Of a stretch of 64,000 bases of DNA, positions 1-9,592 are shown piece after piece. Position 1 is the first letter of the stretch; every line of letters starts with the position of its first letter. A program made the translations under genes and the position numbers. Location: assembly GCA_035552155.1 (NCBI GenBank), contig DASZLX010000028.1, forward strand, positions 253,122 to 317,121, read 5' to 3'. The stretch comes from DASXHY01 sp035552155 (lineage in GTDB: Bacteria > Verrucomicrobiota > Verrucomicrobiia > Limisphaerales > DASXHY01). The notes beneath the pieces were generated by a model. That model worked only from the letters and a program-made list of their open reading frames with translations, searched no databases and was not told the origin of the DNA.

Positions 1-2324
1 CATTTTTTCAAGCGAAAGTATTGAGCGCCTGAAGAAATCGGATTGGTCACCACAAACTGCGAGCCGAGGACTGGCGGGTTGCTGGTGAGATCCGACCAAA
101 CCGTACCAGGATTCAAAACGGACGCTGATTGCAACGTGAAGTCGGCATTGTTGGTCGGCCACGCAAGGACGATTTGGTTATTGGCTGTGGTGACGCTCAG
201 TAAGGGCAACGACACGGCCAACGACGCGGGGATACCTTTCCGAATACTTTGGGTGTCAGTGTCCGCCACATAAACATTGCCGGAGCTATCCACAGCCACA
301 CCCTGAGGGAAATAGAACCGTGCCGCGCTGCCCGTTCCGTCATCGCTGCCGTAGGCTTGCGCCAATCCGGCCAACGTCGTTACCACGCCCGCCGCCGTGA
401 TCTTGCGAATCGTGTAATTGTAGTAGTCGGCTACGTAAACATTGTTCGAGCTGTCCACAGCCACACCGCGGGGAAAATCGAACCGTGCCGCGCTGCCTTC
501 TCCATCATCGCCGCCCAGGTTTCCGGCCAAGCCAGCCAGCGTTGTCACTACTCCCGCGGGCGTAATTTTGCGGATCGTTTGGTTACCGCTATCGCCTACA
601 TATACGTTGCCGGTGCTATCCACCGCCACGCCGAAAGGCGCGTTGAATCTCGCTGCGCTGTTTGCCCCGTCGGCATTCCCAAAGGCTCCGGCCAACCCCG
701 CCAACGTCGTCACCTCTCCCTCCGGGGTGACCTTGCGAATCGTGTCGTTGTTGCTATCCGCCACGTAAACATTGCCGGAGCTATCCACGGCCACACCCGA
801 AGGACCATTGAAGCGCGCCACGCTGTTTGCCCCGTCGACGCTGCCAGAGGCTCCCGCCAACCCGGCTAGCGTCGTCACCACTCCCGCCGGCGTGATCTTG
901 CGGATCGTGTTGTTGCCGTTGTCCGCCACGTAAACGTTGCCGGAGCTGTCCGCAGCCACATCAAAAGGATCGTAGAATCGCGCCGTGCTGTTTGTCCCGT
1001 CCGCGCTGCCAGGAACTGCTGGCAGCCCCGCCAGGGTCGTCACCACTCCCGCCGGCGTGATCTTGCGGATCGTTTGGTTCAAGGTATCCGCCACATAAAC
1101 ATTACTCAAACTGTCCGCGGCCACACCGGCAGGGGAATCGAAGCGCGCCGCGCTGTTGGTCCCGTCCGCACTGCCGTAGAGCACCGCCAATCCGGCCAGC
1201 GTCGTCACCGCTCCCGCCGGCGTAATCTTGCGAATCGTGTCGTTGTAGTAATCGGCCACATAAATATTGCCCGAGCTTTCCACACCCAGGCCCAGAGGGA
1301 AATTGAACCGCGCCACGTTGTTTGTCCCGTCGGCGCTGCCACTATTTAGCGCCAATCCAGCCAGCGTCGTCACAACACCCCCGGGGGCGACCTTGCGAAT
1401 CGTGTCGTTGTTACTATCCCCCACATAAACATTGTCCGAGCTGTCCACCCCTATACCAGAAGGGTTATAGAAGCGCGCTGCGCCGCCCGTCGCATCGGTG
1501 TGGCCATGAGTTCCCGCCTTCCCGGCCAGCGTTGTCACCACTCCCGCCGGCGTAATCTCGCGGATTTCGTTGTTCCCGTAATCCGCCACATAAACATTGC
1601 CCGAACCATCCACAGCCACGCCAGCTGGGGCGGTGAAACGCGCCGTACTGTTCGTTCCGTCGGCGCTGCCCTGGGCTCCCGCCAACCCGGCCAGCGTCGT
1701 CACCACTCCCGCGGGCGTGATCTTGCGAATCGTGTCATTGCCCTGATCCGCCACATAGACATTGCCGGAACTATCCACCGCCACACCGTACGGCTGCCAG
1801 AATCGCGCCGCGCTGCTCGTCCCATTGGCGCTGCCCTGGGCTCCCGCCAAGCCGGCCAGCGTTGTCACCACTCCCGCCGGCGTGATCTTACGGATCGTGT
1901 CGTTGCCGCTATCGGCCACATAGACATTGCCGGAGCTATCCACCGCCAAACCGTAGGGCTGCCAGAACCGCGCCGCGTTGCCCGTCCCGTCCGCGCTGCC
2001 GATGCTTCCCGCCGATCCAGCCAATGTTGTCACGGCTCCCGCCGGCGTAATCTTGCGGATCGTCTCGTTGTAGGTATCCGCCACGTACACGTTGCCGGAG
2101 CTGTCCACAGCCGCTCCATAAGGGAAATTGAACCGCGCCGCACTCCCCGTTCCATCGTCACTGCCAGGACCGCCGGGGCTGCCGGCAAAATGGGTGAAGG
2201 TGTACGGCTCATAATTTGCGGAGGCCCGCAATTGGCCAGCGCTCAACGCGAGGCCCACGCCAACCGCAACCGTGAATAGCATTGCGGTCGAGATCCGATC
2301 ACGAAGGGAAGTTTTGAGTTTCAT
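1..2324 (-). CDS. Secreted NHL-repeat beta-propeller protein (3' end at window edge)
   Basis: A continuous minus-strand reading frame runs from an ATG at 2324 to the left edge of the window, about 774 residues. The last readable residues are QYFRLKK and the next codon begins TG, so the stop may be TGA exactly at the edge. The N-terminus is a signal peptide (residues 1 to about 33, ending near LSAGQLRAS). About twelve NHL-type blades follow, each with a core like GNVYVADxxNxTIRKITPAG. The last ~75 residues are the verrucomicrobial terminal module (LAWPTNNADFTLQSA...YFRL). NHL propellers bind proteins or glycans; no catalytic residues are seen. It is transcribed away from the LRR gene. The function is unknown; it is probably a cell-surface or exported binding protein. 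Confidence 0.85.
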   Translation of the reverse strand, partial: MKLKTSLRDRISTAMLFTVAVGVGLALSAGQLRASANYEPYTFTHFAGSPGGPGSDDGTGSAARFNFPYGAAVDSSGNVYVADTYNETIRKITPAGAVTTLAGSAGSIGSADGTGNAARFWQPYGLAVDSSGNVYVADSGNDTIRKITPAGVVTTLAGLAGAQGSANGTSSAARFWQPYGVAVDSSGNVYVADQGNDTIRKITPAGVVTTLAGLAGAQGSADGTNSTARFTAPAGVAVDGSGNVYVADYGNNEIREITPAGVVTTLAGKAGTHGHTDATGGAARFYNPSGIGVDSSDNVYVGDSNNDTIRKVAPGGVVTTLAGLALNSGSADGTNNVARFNFPLGLGVESSGNIYVADYYNDTIRKITPAGAVTTLAGLAVLYGSADGTNSAARFDSPAGVAADSLSNVYVADTLNQTIRKITPAGVVTTLAGLPAVPGSADGTNSTARFYDPFDVAADSSGNVYVADNGNNTIRKITPAGVVTTLAGLAGASGSVDGANSVARFNGPSGVAVDSSGNVYVADSNNDTIRKVTPEGEVTTLAGLAGAFGNADGANSAARFNAPFGVAVDSTGNVYVGDSGNQTIRKITPAGVVTTLAGLAGNLGGDDGEGSAARFDFPRGVAVDSSNNVYVADYYNYTIRKITAAGVVTTLAGLAQAYGSDDGTGSAARFYFPQGVAVDSSGNVYVADTDTQSIRKGIPASLAVSLPLLSVTTANNQIVLAWPTNNADFTLQSASVLNPGTVWSDLTSNPPVLGSQFVVTNPISSGAQYFRLKK
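225..2180 (-). repeat. Twelve tandem 165-bp NHL blade repeats
   Basis: The string encoding GNVYVAD recurs near 265, 430, 595, 760, 922, 1090, 1255, 1420, 1585, 1750, 1915 and 2080, a 165-bp (55-residue) period with high nucleotide identity between units. The period keeps the reading frame. Confidence 0.85.
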
Positions 2325-2918
2325 AGCTTTAATCAGTTCATTGCAACCCATACCCAAGTCGCATTTCAACCAGACTACGAATTTGGACACTCCATAATTG
2401 GGGTTCTTTTAGCAGAATAGGCGCGCGGACGCAACCTCATGGCACGAAACGCAAAAAACACAGAATTTGTGAACGCTCGCCCCAGCCGTGACTATGCTAT
2501 CAATTTACTGAGGAAGTGGAAACCAAAACTTGTTTTGACAATTTGACGATGCAACTTTTTGCGGATTTCATGTCATACGAAAGGCACCATCACTGGCACC
2601 AAAAAATTTAGTTAATCCAGTTGTTTTCATCGGGACGGAATCCATCTTCAAGGTGACAACTGGCAGTTTTGCCGCTCCGTCGGAACTTAACAAAACGGGC
2701 GTTAGCTCCTCCACTACCCGCTAAGTACCCAGAGCAATGCTCCCGCTCCCCGGTCGTTTTTTCAAGGTTGGAATCCGCCGATTGAAGAATGCCCCAGGCA
2801 AATCGGGGTAACCTCTCCATTGAGACCCAATGCCTGGAGTGTCAATATCGTCCACCGTTGGATAGAGGACCGGGCGCAAGACAGCGCAATCACCAGTGCA
2901 GGGACAACTACTAAAAAA
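2325..2918. other. Intergenic region between two divergent secreted-protein genes
   Basis: About 590 bp between the divergent NHL and LRR genes. It is AT-richer than its flanks and should hold both promoters. I see no convincing gene, tRNA or strong terminator. A GGGA stretch lies about 15 bases before the LRR start. Confidence 0.5.
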
Positions 2919-5456
2919 ATGAGGACACAATCAAAAGCGGCCTGCACTTTGTGGTTGCTGGCAGTGACGTTTGTTTGGGCGGCGCCCGTCAGAGTCCGGG
3001 CGCAGTTCGAATACACCAACAATAACGGCGCGATCACAATCACGGGATATACCGGCCCGGGCGGCAATATTGTGATTCCCGACACGATCGCCGGACTGCC
3101 CGTGACCAGCATCGGGGACAATGCTTTTCAGAATGACACGAATCTGAACGTTGTGACAGTTCCCAACTCAGTCACGAACATCGGGAACGGCGCATTCTCT
3201 TATTGCATCTGGATTTTCGGTGTCAATCTGCCGACGAATCTGACCAGCATCGGAGACAACGTGTTCTCCCAATGTGTCGAACTGGTGGGAATTGACATCC
3301 CGAGCAGCGTCACCAATATCGGGCCATCGGCGTTTTTCCACTGCGCCAGTCTGGCCAACCTTGTCATTCCGGATAGCGTCCGGAGTATCGGAGATTTCGC
3401 TTTCGAAAACTGCTGGCGCCTGAACAATCTCAAAATCGGCAGCGGCGTTACCAACATCGGAATCAATGCCTTCAGCGGTTGCGGCAACCCGGCCAGCATT
3501 ACCATGGGCAATAGTATTAACAATATGGGGGCCGGCGCGTTCAGTTGGCCGGGCTTGAGGGCCGTTTATTTTACCGGCGATGCGCCCGCCGATCAATCCG
3601 AGTTTTCCGGGGATGACCATGCGACAATCTACTATCTTCCCGGGACCGCCGGTTGGGGGCCGACCTTCTCTGGTCGTCCAACAATCTTGTGGAATGCCCG
3701 GGCGCAGACCACGGAGCCTTTGTTTGGTGTGCGCAGCAATGGATTCGGATTCACGATCACCGGCAGCACGAATCTCCCCTTCGTAGTAGAGGCCAGCGCG
3801 GACCTGGCCCATCCCACCTGGTCCCCCGTGGGAACGAACACCCTTGTCGACGGCGCATCGTATTTCAGCGATGCGGCGTGGACCAACTCGTTCTCCCGGT
3901 TTTACCGCCTGACCACGGCCTCCCCCGTCGCGTATGATTACACAATCACCAATGGCGCCATCACTATCACGGATTACACGGGCCCGGATGATTCGTTGGA
4001 TATCCCAGCCACAATCAATGGCCTGCCGGTGACCGGTATCGGCGGATCGGCCTCTTTTAATCGGTGGAGTAATGCGACAAATTTGACGGTTCCGAATAGC
4101 ATCACGAGCATTGGAGACTACGCGTTTTATGACGCCCTGAATCTGACCAGCATCACGATCCCGGAAGGAGTCACGAACATTGGGAACAGCGCTTTCGAGG
4201 GTTGCGTGAACCTGACCAATATCACGATCCCGGACAGTGTGATCAGTCTTGGAAGCAACGCCTTCGAGTCCTGCGAGCATCTAGTCAGTGTCAGCCTTGG
4301 CAAGGGCGTCGCGAGCATCGGACAAGACACATTCAGTAATTGCGTGAGCCTGGCCAGTATCACGATGCCCGAGGGAGTCACCAACATCGCAAACGCCGCT
4401 TTTGAAAGTTGCGTCAGTCTGAGCAATATCACGATCCCAGATAGTGTGGTCAGTCTTGGAAGCAACACCTTCAGTTCCTGCGGGCATCTGGTCAGCGTCA
4501 CCCTTGGCAAGGGCGTCGCGAGTATCGGACAAGGCGCATTCAGTGGTTGCGGGAGCCTGACCTACATTACCATCCCTGATAACGTCACAAACATTGGAGA
4601 TTATGCGTTTGAAGGCGCGGGTTTGACGAACATCAGTCTGGGCACCGGTGTGACGAGCATCGGGGTGGGTGAGTTCGGGTCTTGTATCAATCTGGCAAGC
4701 ATTGCAATTCCAGCACGCATCACCCAAATCGGAGATTCCGCATTTGAGGAATGTTGGACATTGTCCGGCATCAGCTTCCCCAATGGCATTACAAGGATCG
4801 GAACAAATATGTTCCTTGACTGCGCCCATCTGATAAATTTCACAATTCCGGACGGCGTTACCAATATCGGGAGCGCGGCATTCCAATCAACCGGCCTGAC
4901 AAACATTACCATTCCCGCGACTGTCACGGAAATGGGAGACGCGGCATTCAATAATTGCAGGTCACTGGCCGAAATTGATATCTTGGGGAATCTCACCCGA
5001 ATTGGAGATTCCGCCTTTGCCCAATGCGGGAGTTTGAGTGGCATTACCCTTCCGAACAGCGTCACCACCATCGGAAACGATGCATTCCTCGAATGTTGGA
5101 TCCTGACCAACATCGTCGTCCCCGACGGAGTCACAAGCATAGGAAACGAGGCATTCGAAGACTGCGCCGTGATGACCAATATCAATATACCCGATGGCAT
5201 GGTGAGCATCGGAAGGGCGGCGTTCTTCAACTGCTTTGATCTTACCAGCCTTACGATCCCCAAAAGTGTAACCAGCATATCAGATTTTGCGTTGGCGTAT
5301 TGCGATGGTTTGAAGGCGGTCTATTTCACCGGCAATGCGCCGACAACCTCGGGCAACGCATTTTACTCGGACGCGGCAACAATCTATTACGTATCGGGGA
5401 CCACCGGATGGGGAACGAGTTTTTGCGGTCAGCCGACGGCGACGTGGAATCCATAG
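2919..5456 (+). CDS. Secreted BspA-type leucine-rich repeat protein, two LRR arrays
   Basis: The ATG at 2919 gives 845 residues beginning with a clean signal peptide (MRTQSKAAC...VRVRAQ, about 28 residues). The frame is open back to a TTG at 2820, but that extension is not signal-like. The protein is built of ~23-residue LRR_5/BspA repeats of the type VTSIGDxAFxxCxxLTxITIP. A first array (residues ~35-250) is followed by an inserted ~70-residue module of the kind that ends other proteins here (FTITGSTNLPFVVEASA...FYRLTT). The sequence then restarts with AYDYTITNGAITITDYTGP, a near copy of the N-terminal FEYTNNNGAITITGYTGP, and continues as a longer second array. Both arrays end in a similar segment (AVYFTG(D/N)AP...). 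BspA-like proteins act in adhesion or surface binding; no enzymatic role is visible. Confidence 0.9.
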   Translation: MRTQSKAACTLWLLAVTFVWAAPVRVRAQFEYTNNNGAITITGYTGPGGNIVIPDTIAGLPVTSIGDNAFQNDTNLNVVTVPNSVTNIGNGAFSYCIWIFGVNLPTNLTSIGDNVFSQCVELVGIDIPSSVTNIGPSAFFHCASLANLVIPDSVRSIGDFAFENCWRLNNLKIGSGVTNIGINAFSGCGNPASITMGNSINNMGAGAFSWPGLRAVYFTGDAPADQSEFSGDDHATIYYLPGTAGWGPTFSGRPTILWNARAQTTEPLFGVRSNGFGFTITGSTNLPFVVEASADLAHPTWSPVGTNTLVDGASYFSDAAWTNSFSRFYRLTTASPVAYDYTITNGAITITDYTGPDDSLDIPATINGLPVTGIGGSASFNRWSNATNLTVPNSITSIGDYAFYDALNLTSITIPEGVTNIGNSAFEGCVNLTNITIPDSVISLGSNAFESCEHLVSVSLGKGVASIGQDTFSNCVSLASITMPEGVTNIANAAFESCVSLSNITIPDSVVSLGSNTFSSCGHLVSVTLGKGVASIGQGAFSGCGSLTYITIPDNVTNIGDYAFEGAGLTNISLGTGVTSIGVGEFGSCINLASIAIPARITQIGDSAFEECWTLSGISFPNGITRIGTNMFLDCAHLINFTIPDGVTNIGSAAFQSTGLTNITIPATVTEMGDAAFNNCRSLAEIDILGNLTRIGDSAFAQCGSLSGITLPNSVTTIGNDAFLECWILTNIVVPDGVTSIGNEAFEDCAVMTNINIPDGMVSIGRAAFFNCFDLTSLTIPKSVTSISDFALAYCDGLKAVYFTGNAPTTSGNAFYSDAATIYYVSGTTGWGTSFCGQPTATWNP

Positions 5457-5976
5457 TTTAAAAATGGTTCGTCGGCCTTTCTTGTCCCCTCCGGTGGGAA
5501 AGAAAGAATTCTTGCAGGGCAACGCAAGATCAGGGCCGTGAATGGTGCGCCTCTCAATTTTTGGGGATTGTACCTTTGACAAACAGGGACAGGAGCGCGG
5601 AGCATAGCCCCGCGTTCTCTCGCTTATCAGGCGAGGGCTCCGCTTCCAGAAATGGTGGCCGTGCGCAAGCACCTTCCAGGGTTGGGCTCGCACCAACACC
5701 GGTTGGGCAAACCAATTAGGCAGCCCAGCCCAGTCCGCCTATAATCGTCGTTATCGAAGTCACCAGGTGGAACAACCAAATGCGCGAAAAACGCTTGGGA
5801 GACATGCCTGAAAATGTTCCGGAATTCCACGAAGGTTACCTCCACGAGTTCCTGCCCGCAGGCCGCGTTGTTTACCGATGGTTCGACATTTACGACATTG
5901 AAAAAAAGCGGGGTTGATCCCAGAATGAATGAACCAGTAAAATCCCAATGTAACATTTTAAAACACTAAACTTCAT
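5457..5976. other. Intergenic region with hairpins and one doubtful small frame
   Basis: 520 bp between the LRR gene and msrP. An imperfect hairpin follows the LRR stop (arms 5477-5488 and 5496-5506) without a T-tract. A REP-like string GGAGCGCGGAGC lies at 5592-5603 followed by GCCCCGCG. The one open frame with coding look is listed separately. No RNA gene was recognised. Confidence 0.45.
5780..5917 (+). CDS. Possible 45-residue small protein or gene remnant
   Basis: The ATG at 5780 opens a 45-codon frame (begins MREKRLGDMPENV, ends YDIEKKRG) closed by TGA. The frame is open upstream to a TAG at 5717. Its composition (charged, aromatic YRWFDIYD) looks protein-like, unlike the flanking noncoding sequence. 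No family was recognised, no ribosome binding site is obvious, and it may be the remnant of a longer lost gene. It could equally be chance. Confidence 0.2.
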   Translation: MREKRLGDMPENVPEFHEGYLHEFLPAGRVVYRWFDIYDIEKKRG

Positions 5977-6972
5977 GTGTTGAAGGACGATAATAAAATT
6001 CTATCCCGCGAAGTAACACCGTCGGCGCTGTATTTCAACCGCCGGAACTTCATCCGCGCCGGCATCCTCGCCACCAGCGCCGTGGCAACCGGCCTCGTTT
6101 ATCGCAAATTGAATCCCATCGGCACGCGCGCCGGCCCGGGCGTTCACACGAAAAAAATTGCGGACGTGCAAAAATTCGCCGTCACGACAACCAATGGTGA
6201 TTCGGGCTTCACCGTGAACGAAAAGGAGACTTCGTTCGAAAACATCGCGCACTACAACAATTTCTACGAGTTCTCCACGGACAAGGAGGAAGTCGCGGTG
6301 AAAGCGGCGAACTTCAAGACCGATGGCTGGACGATTTCGGTCGAAGGTCTGGTCAACAAGCCCAGGGTTTTCGCGCTCGACGATGTTCTTAAAATCGCGC
6401 CCCCGGAGGAGCGGATTTACCGGATGCGTTGCGTGGAGGCGTGGTCCATGGTGATCCCATGGATCGGATTTTCGTTTTCCAAATTGCTGAATGCGGTCGA
6501 ACCATTGAGCAGCGCGAAATATGTCGCGTTCCAAACGCTGCTGGACCCGGCGCGGATGCCCGGCCAGAACAGCGATGTATTGCAATGGCCTTACGTCGAG
6601 AGCTTGCGCATGGACGAGGCGATGCATCCGCTGGCGATTTTGGCGAGCGGCATTTACGGTGGCACATTGCCGGCGCAGGACGGCGCGCCCATCCGCCTGG
6701 TCGTTCCCTGGAAATATGGTTTCAAAGGAATCAAATCCATCGTGAAAATCAAATTGGTCGCCGACCAACCGCGTACGACGTGGAGCGATTACGCGCCCCG
6801 CGAATACGGTTTTTACGCGAATGTGAATCCGCACGTGGATCATCCCCGCTGGAGTCAGGCTACGGAGCAGCGCATCGGCGAACCGGGCCGGCGCGCGACG
6901 CTGATGTTCAACGGTTACGAGGAGCAAGTCGGTCATTTATACGCCGGCATGGACTTGCGGAAGAATTTTTAG
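5977..6972 (+). CDS. msrP: Protein-methionine-sulfoxide reductase catalytic subunit MsrP
   Basis: This 331-residue protein matches the MsrP (YedY) family along its length. It reduces methionine sulfoxide in periplasmic proteins using a molybdopterin cofactor. A twin-arginine signal (NRRNFIRAG, Arg22-Arg23) fits cofactor loading before Tat export. The molybdenum-ligating Cys is Cys152 in YRMRCVEAWSMV. Other hallmarks are YNNFYEF, PWKYGFKGIKSIV and the C-terminal DHPRWSQATE and LFNGYEEQV. The start is GTG at 5977; the ATG two bases earlier is out of frame and stops at once, and TTG at 5980 is the only other nearby choice. msrQ follows after 3 bases, so the two are surely co-transcribed. Confidence 0.95.
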   Translation: MLKDDNKILSREVTPSALYFNRRNFIRAGILATSAVATGLVYRKLNPIGTRAGPGVHTKKIADVQKFAVTTTNGDSGFTVNEKETSFENIAHYNNFYEFSTDKEEVAVKAANFKTDGWTISVEGLVNKPRVFALDDVLKIAPPEERIYRMRCVEAWSMVIPWIGFSFSKLLNAVEPLSSAKYVAFQTLLDPARMPGQNSDVLQWPYVESLRMDEAMHPLAILASGIYGGTLPAQDGAPIRLVVPWKYGFKGIKSIVKIKLVADQPRTTWSDYAPREYGFYANVNPHVDHPRWSQATEQRIGEPGRRATLMFNGYEEQVGHLYAGMDLRKNF

Positions 6973-6975
6973 ACG

Positions 6976-7596
6976 ATGAAAGAGGGCGACATCCGGTTCA
7001 TCAAATGGCTTGTGCTGGTGAACGGCGCAGTGCCGCTGGCGTTGCTGGTGTGGGATCAAGCTCATCACCGGCTGGGCGCGAACCCGCAAAATTTCCTCAT
7101 TCTTACCACCGGCATGATGGCGCTGATTTTTTTGACGCTCACGATGGCCGTGACGCCGGTGCGAAAAGTTTTCGGTTTGAATTGGGTGATTCAATTGCGC
7201 CGGATGCTTGGGCTTTACGCTTTCTTTTACGCCTGCCTGCATTTCCTGTGTTTCTACAGCCTCGACCGCGCGTTCAGCCTTTCCAGCACGCTGCACGAAA
7301 TTGTCGTGCGCAAATATATCTGGTTTGGAATGACCGCACTGCTCGTCATGGTGCCGCTTGCCATCACTTCGACCAATGCGATGATCAAACGGCTGGGTGG
7401 CAAACGCTGGCGGGCGTTGCACCGGCTCGCCTACGTGGCTGCCGTTGCCGGCGCAATTCATTTTTATATGCAGGTGAAGGCCGACGTGCGCCTGCCGCTG
7501 GTGTTTATCGCGGTGCTGGCGGTTTTGCTCGGCTATCGCGCGTTGAATTATTTGCGCAATCGCAAGCCTGCTCCAGTGCCGGCGCCGGCAAAATAA
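6976..7596 (+). CDS. msrQ: Heme-binding membrane subunit MsrQ
   Basis: A 206-residue, very hydrophobic protein with about six membrane helices, close to the usual length of MsrQ (YedZ). It is the b-type heme quinol-oxidising partner that passes electrons to MsrP across the cytoplasmic membrane. Helix histidines suited to heme ligation are seen in FYACLHFLCFY, ALHRLAY and GAIHFYMQVK. The ferric-reductase-like pattern (RRMLGLYAFFYACLHF) is typical of the family. The ATG at 6976 lies 3 bases after the msrP stop. The last 20 residues are a proline/alanine-rich tail. Confidence 0.93.
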   Translation: MKEGDIRFIKWLVLVNGAVPLALLVWDQAHHRLGANPQNFLILTTGMMALIFLTLTMAVTPVRKVFGLNWVIQLRRMLGLYAFFYACLHFLCFYSLDRAFSLSSTLHEIVVRKYIWFGMTALLVMVPLAITSTNAMIKRLGGKRWRALHRLAYVAAVAGAIHFYMQVKADVRLPLVFIAVLAVLLGYRALNYLRNRKPAPVPAPAK

Positions 7597-7785
7597 AACT
7601 GTTTAGCCCGCCGGGCGGGAAGGAGCCGTTCCATACCGAAGTTAAGCACCAAAGCTGCTGCGTTTTATCGGTTGCAATATTGATCCCAATGGCTGATAGA
7701 ATTCGGAAGGTTGGGGAGAAAGCCTTCTTTCCACCCGCTTGACCGGCTGGTGACGAAACCGCCATGAAAAAAGCGATTGATTACA

Positions 7786-9570
7786 ATGAACCCCAAATGG
7801 CCGGACATTCGTAAAATCGCCGCTGCGATTTCAGTCGCCATCTGGTTCATTTCGGCATCCCTCGCCAGCGCCGGTCCGGCCGGACCGATTTCCTGGAGCA
7901 GTTCGATAACCATGGGCGGCGGCTGGGGCCGAATGGTTCATCTTACCAACGGCAACTGGCTTTGCGTGACGACCCAATATCCTGCGGGAACGAACAGCTA
8001 TCTTCGCATCTCCCGAAGCACGGACAATTGCCGTTCCTGGCTCATTCTCGCGTCCGTTAAAGAGCCCGACCGCACGCTGGACAACGGCGAAATCATCCAA
8101 TTGCTCGATGGCACGGTGCTCCTGACGATGCGCTCGCTCATCGACAGCAATTCCTATGTGCTGCCCGTTTACGCCAGCGCCAATAACGGCGCCACCTGGA
8201 CCTACCGCAGCAACATCGACACGAGCAGTGGAACAATCGCGGCCCAGGGCAAGGGTTTGTGGGAGCCGGATTTCTGGGTGCTCGATGACGGGCGGTTGGT
8301 CGTGACGTACGCCAATGAGACGCATCCCGGCTACAGCCAGTTGGTCTCCGAACGCGTCTCGACCGATGGCGGCACGAACTGGGGCGCCGAAATTTACGCC
8401 GCGGCCCAGGTCGGCGGTGGCAGTTTGCGTCCGGGCATGCCCCAAATGGTTCGGATGGCCAATGGAAAATATCTTCTCGTGTTTGAGGTGGTCAATTCCG
8501 GCAACGCCGACGTCCATTGCAAAATTTCCGACGACGGCGTGACGTGGCCGGACGGCATCGGCGCAAAAATTCCCTGCCAGCATTGCGGCCCTTTTGTTAT
8601 GTCGCTGCCCAACGGCGTGCTTCTCGTTACTTCCTGTGAAAACCAGATTTCGTTCAGTGAAGATTATGGAGACACCTGGCAATTGAATGACCCGCCCGCC
8701 TGGCCGACCGGCTATCTTTTCACCTGGCCCGCGATTTATCAGACCCAAACCAATGAAGTCGGTGTCATGGTCGTCACCAACGGAGTGCGGCTGCGTTTTG
8801 GCGCCGTTTCTCCGATTCCGCCCTGGACGAATCTCTTTGTGGCCAATTTTGATTCCGGTAGCGATCCGGGCTGGGCGCACTACGGCGGGAATTTTTCCTT
8901 CAACACGGGAGCATTTCTGCTGAATGACTTCGGCACCTACGGCAAGGCGCTCGCCGGTGATGGTTTCTGGACGGACGGCACGCTCGACGCCGATGTCATG
9001 CTGAATTCGACCGGCAACGCCGGCCTGGTATTTCGCATGACCAATCCGGACTATACCGGTCCGGATGATGGACTTGGTTATTATGCCGGACTCGACGCCT
9101 CGGGCTTCGCCGTGCTCGGGCGCGAAAGCAACTCATGGACGCAATTGGCCACCGCGACCATGAGCGTGCCAACCAACGTCTGGCACCATCTTCGCGTCCA
9201 TTTGGCGGGGGACAACATGCAGATTTACGTCAACGACCTGGTAACGCCAAAAATCACCTGGACGGACACGAATTTTTACCGCGGACAAATCGGCGTGCGC
9301 TCCTTCCAGTGCAATGCCCAGTTCGACAACGTCACATTTTCCAACGCGGTTCCGATGCAGTTGCATTTGAACTCTGATAACGATCAACTTGAGGTCGCGT
9401 GGCCGCAAACTTCCGTCAGCGTTAAACTTTATTCACAAACCAATTTGACCATGCCGGGTTCAGCCAGCGCCTGGACCAACCTGCCAGTGCTGACGAATAG
9501 AACCTGGCAGATGCAACTCAACCCGTCGCCTCCGGCGCCCGCGCAATTTTTCTGGCTGCGTTCGGAATAG
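7786..9570 (+). CDS. Secreted sialidase-fold (BNR) protein with LamG-like domain
   Basis: The start is taken at ATG 7786 (594 residues); the frame also opens at TTG 7777. Residues 1-32 are a signal peptide (ending SASLASAGPA). Residues ~35-345 form a propeller of the exo-sialidase superfamily with Asp-box-like turns (SRSTDNCRSW, YASANNGATW, ERVSTDGGTNW, ISDDGVTW, FSEDYGDTW). Residues ~350-525 are a concanavalin-like jelly roll (GNAGLVFRMTNPD...GYYAGLD...IGVRSF) that also occurs in the GH2-GH127 fusion at 28951-35259. The last ~65 residues are the terminal module seen in several neighbours. The substrate is unknown: GH33 sialidase, GH93 exo-arabinanase and non-catalytic relatives share this fold, and I did not identify a full catalytic set. 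Confidence 0.8.
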   Translation: MNPKWPDIRKIAAAISVAIWFISASLASAGPAGPISWSSSITMGGGWGRMVHLTNGNWLCVTTQYPAGTNSYLRISRSTDNCRSWLILASVKEPDRTLDNGEIIQLLDGTVLLTMRSLIDSNSYVLPVYASANNGATWTYRSNIDTSSGTIAAQGKGLWEPDFWVLDDGRLVVTYANETHPGYSQLVSERVSTDGGTNWGAEIYAAAQVGGGSLRPGMPQMVRMANGKYLLVFEVVNSGNADVHCKISDDGVTWPDGIGAKIPCQHCGPFVMSLPNGVLLVTSCENQISFSEDYGDTWQLNDPPAWPTGYLFTWPAIYQTQTNEVGVMVVTNGVRLRFGAVSPIPPWTNLFVANFDSGSDPGWAHYGGNFSFNTGAFLLNDFGTYGKALAGDGFWTDGTLDADVMLNSTGNAGLVFRMTNPDYTGPDDGLGYYAGLDASGFAVLGRESNSWTQLATATMSVPTNVWHHLRVHLAGDNMQIYVNDLVTPKITWTDTNFYRGQIGVRSFQCNAQFDNVTFSNAVPMQLHLNSDNDQLEVAWPQTSVSVKLYSQTNLTMPGSASAWTNLPVLTNRTWQMQLNPSPPAPAQFFWLRSE

Positions 9571-9592
9571 TCCGAGTGGTTCGAATTGTTTA

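Noticed and set aside
249..2279. Long plus-strand open frames opposite the NHL gene (for example 249-869 and 1500-2279)
   Set aside because: They repeat with the 165-bp period of the NHL gene and encode Arg/His-rich text typical of antisense frames; the minus frame has the signal peptide and NHL motifs.
3168..5278. Minus-strand open frames opposite the LRR gene
   Set aside because: They follow the LRR repeat period and are antisense shadows.
7629..7650. A 5S-rRNA-like string, TTCCATACCGAAGTTAAGCA, after msrQ
   Set aside because: Only this short stretch resembles 5S rRNA; the pairing stems and the rest of the gene are missing.
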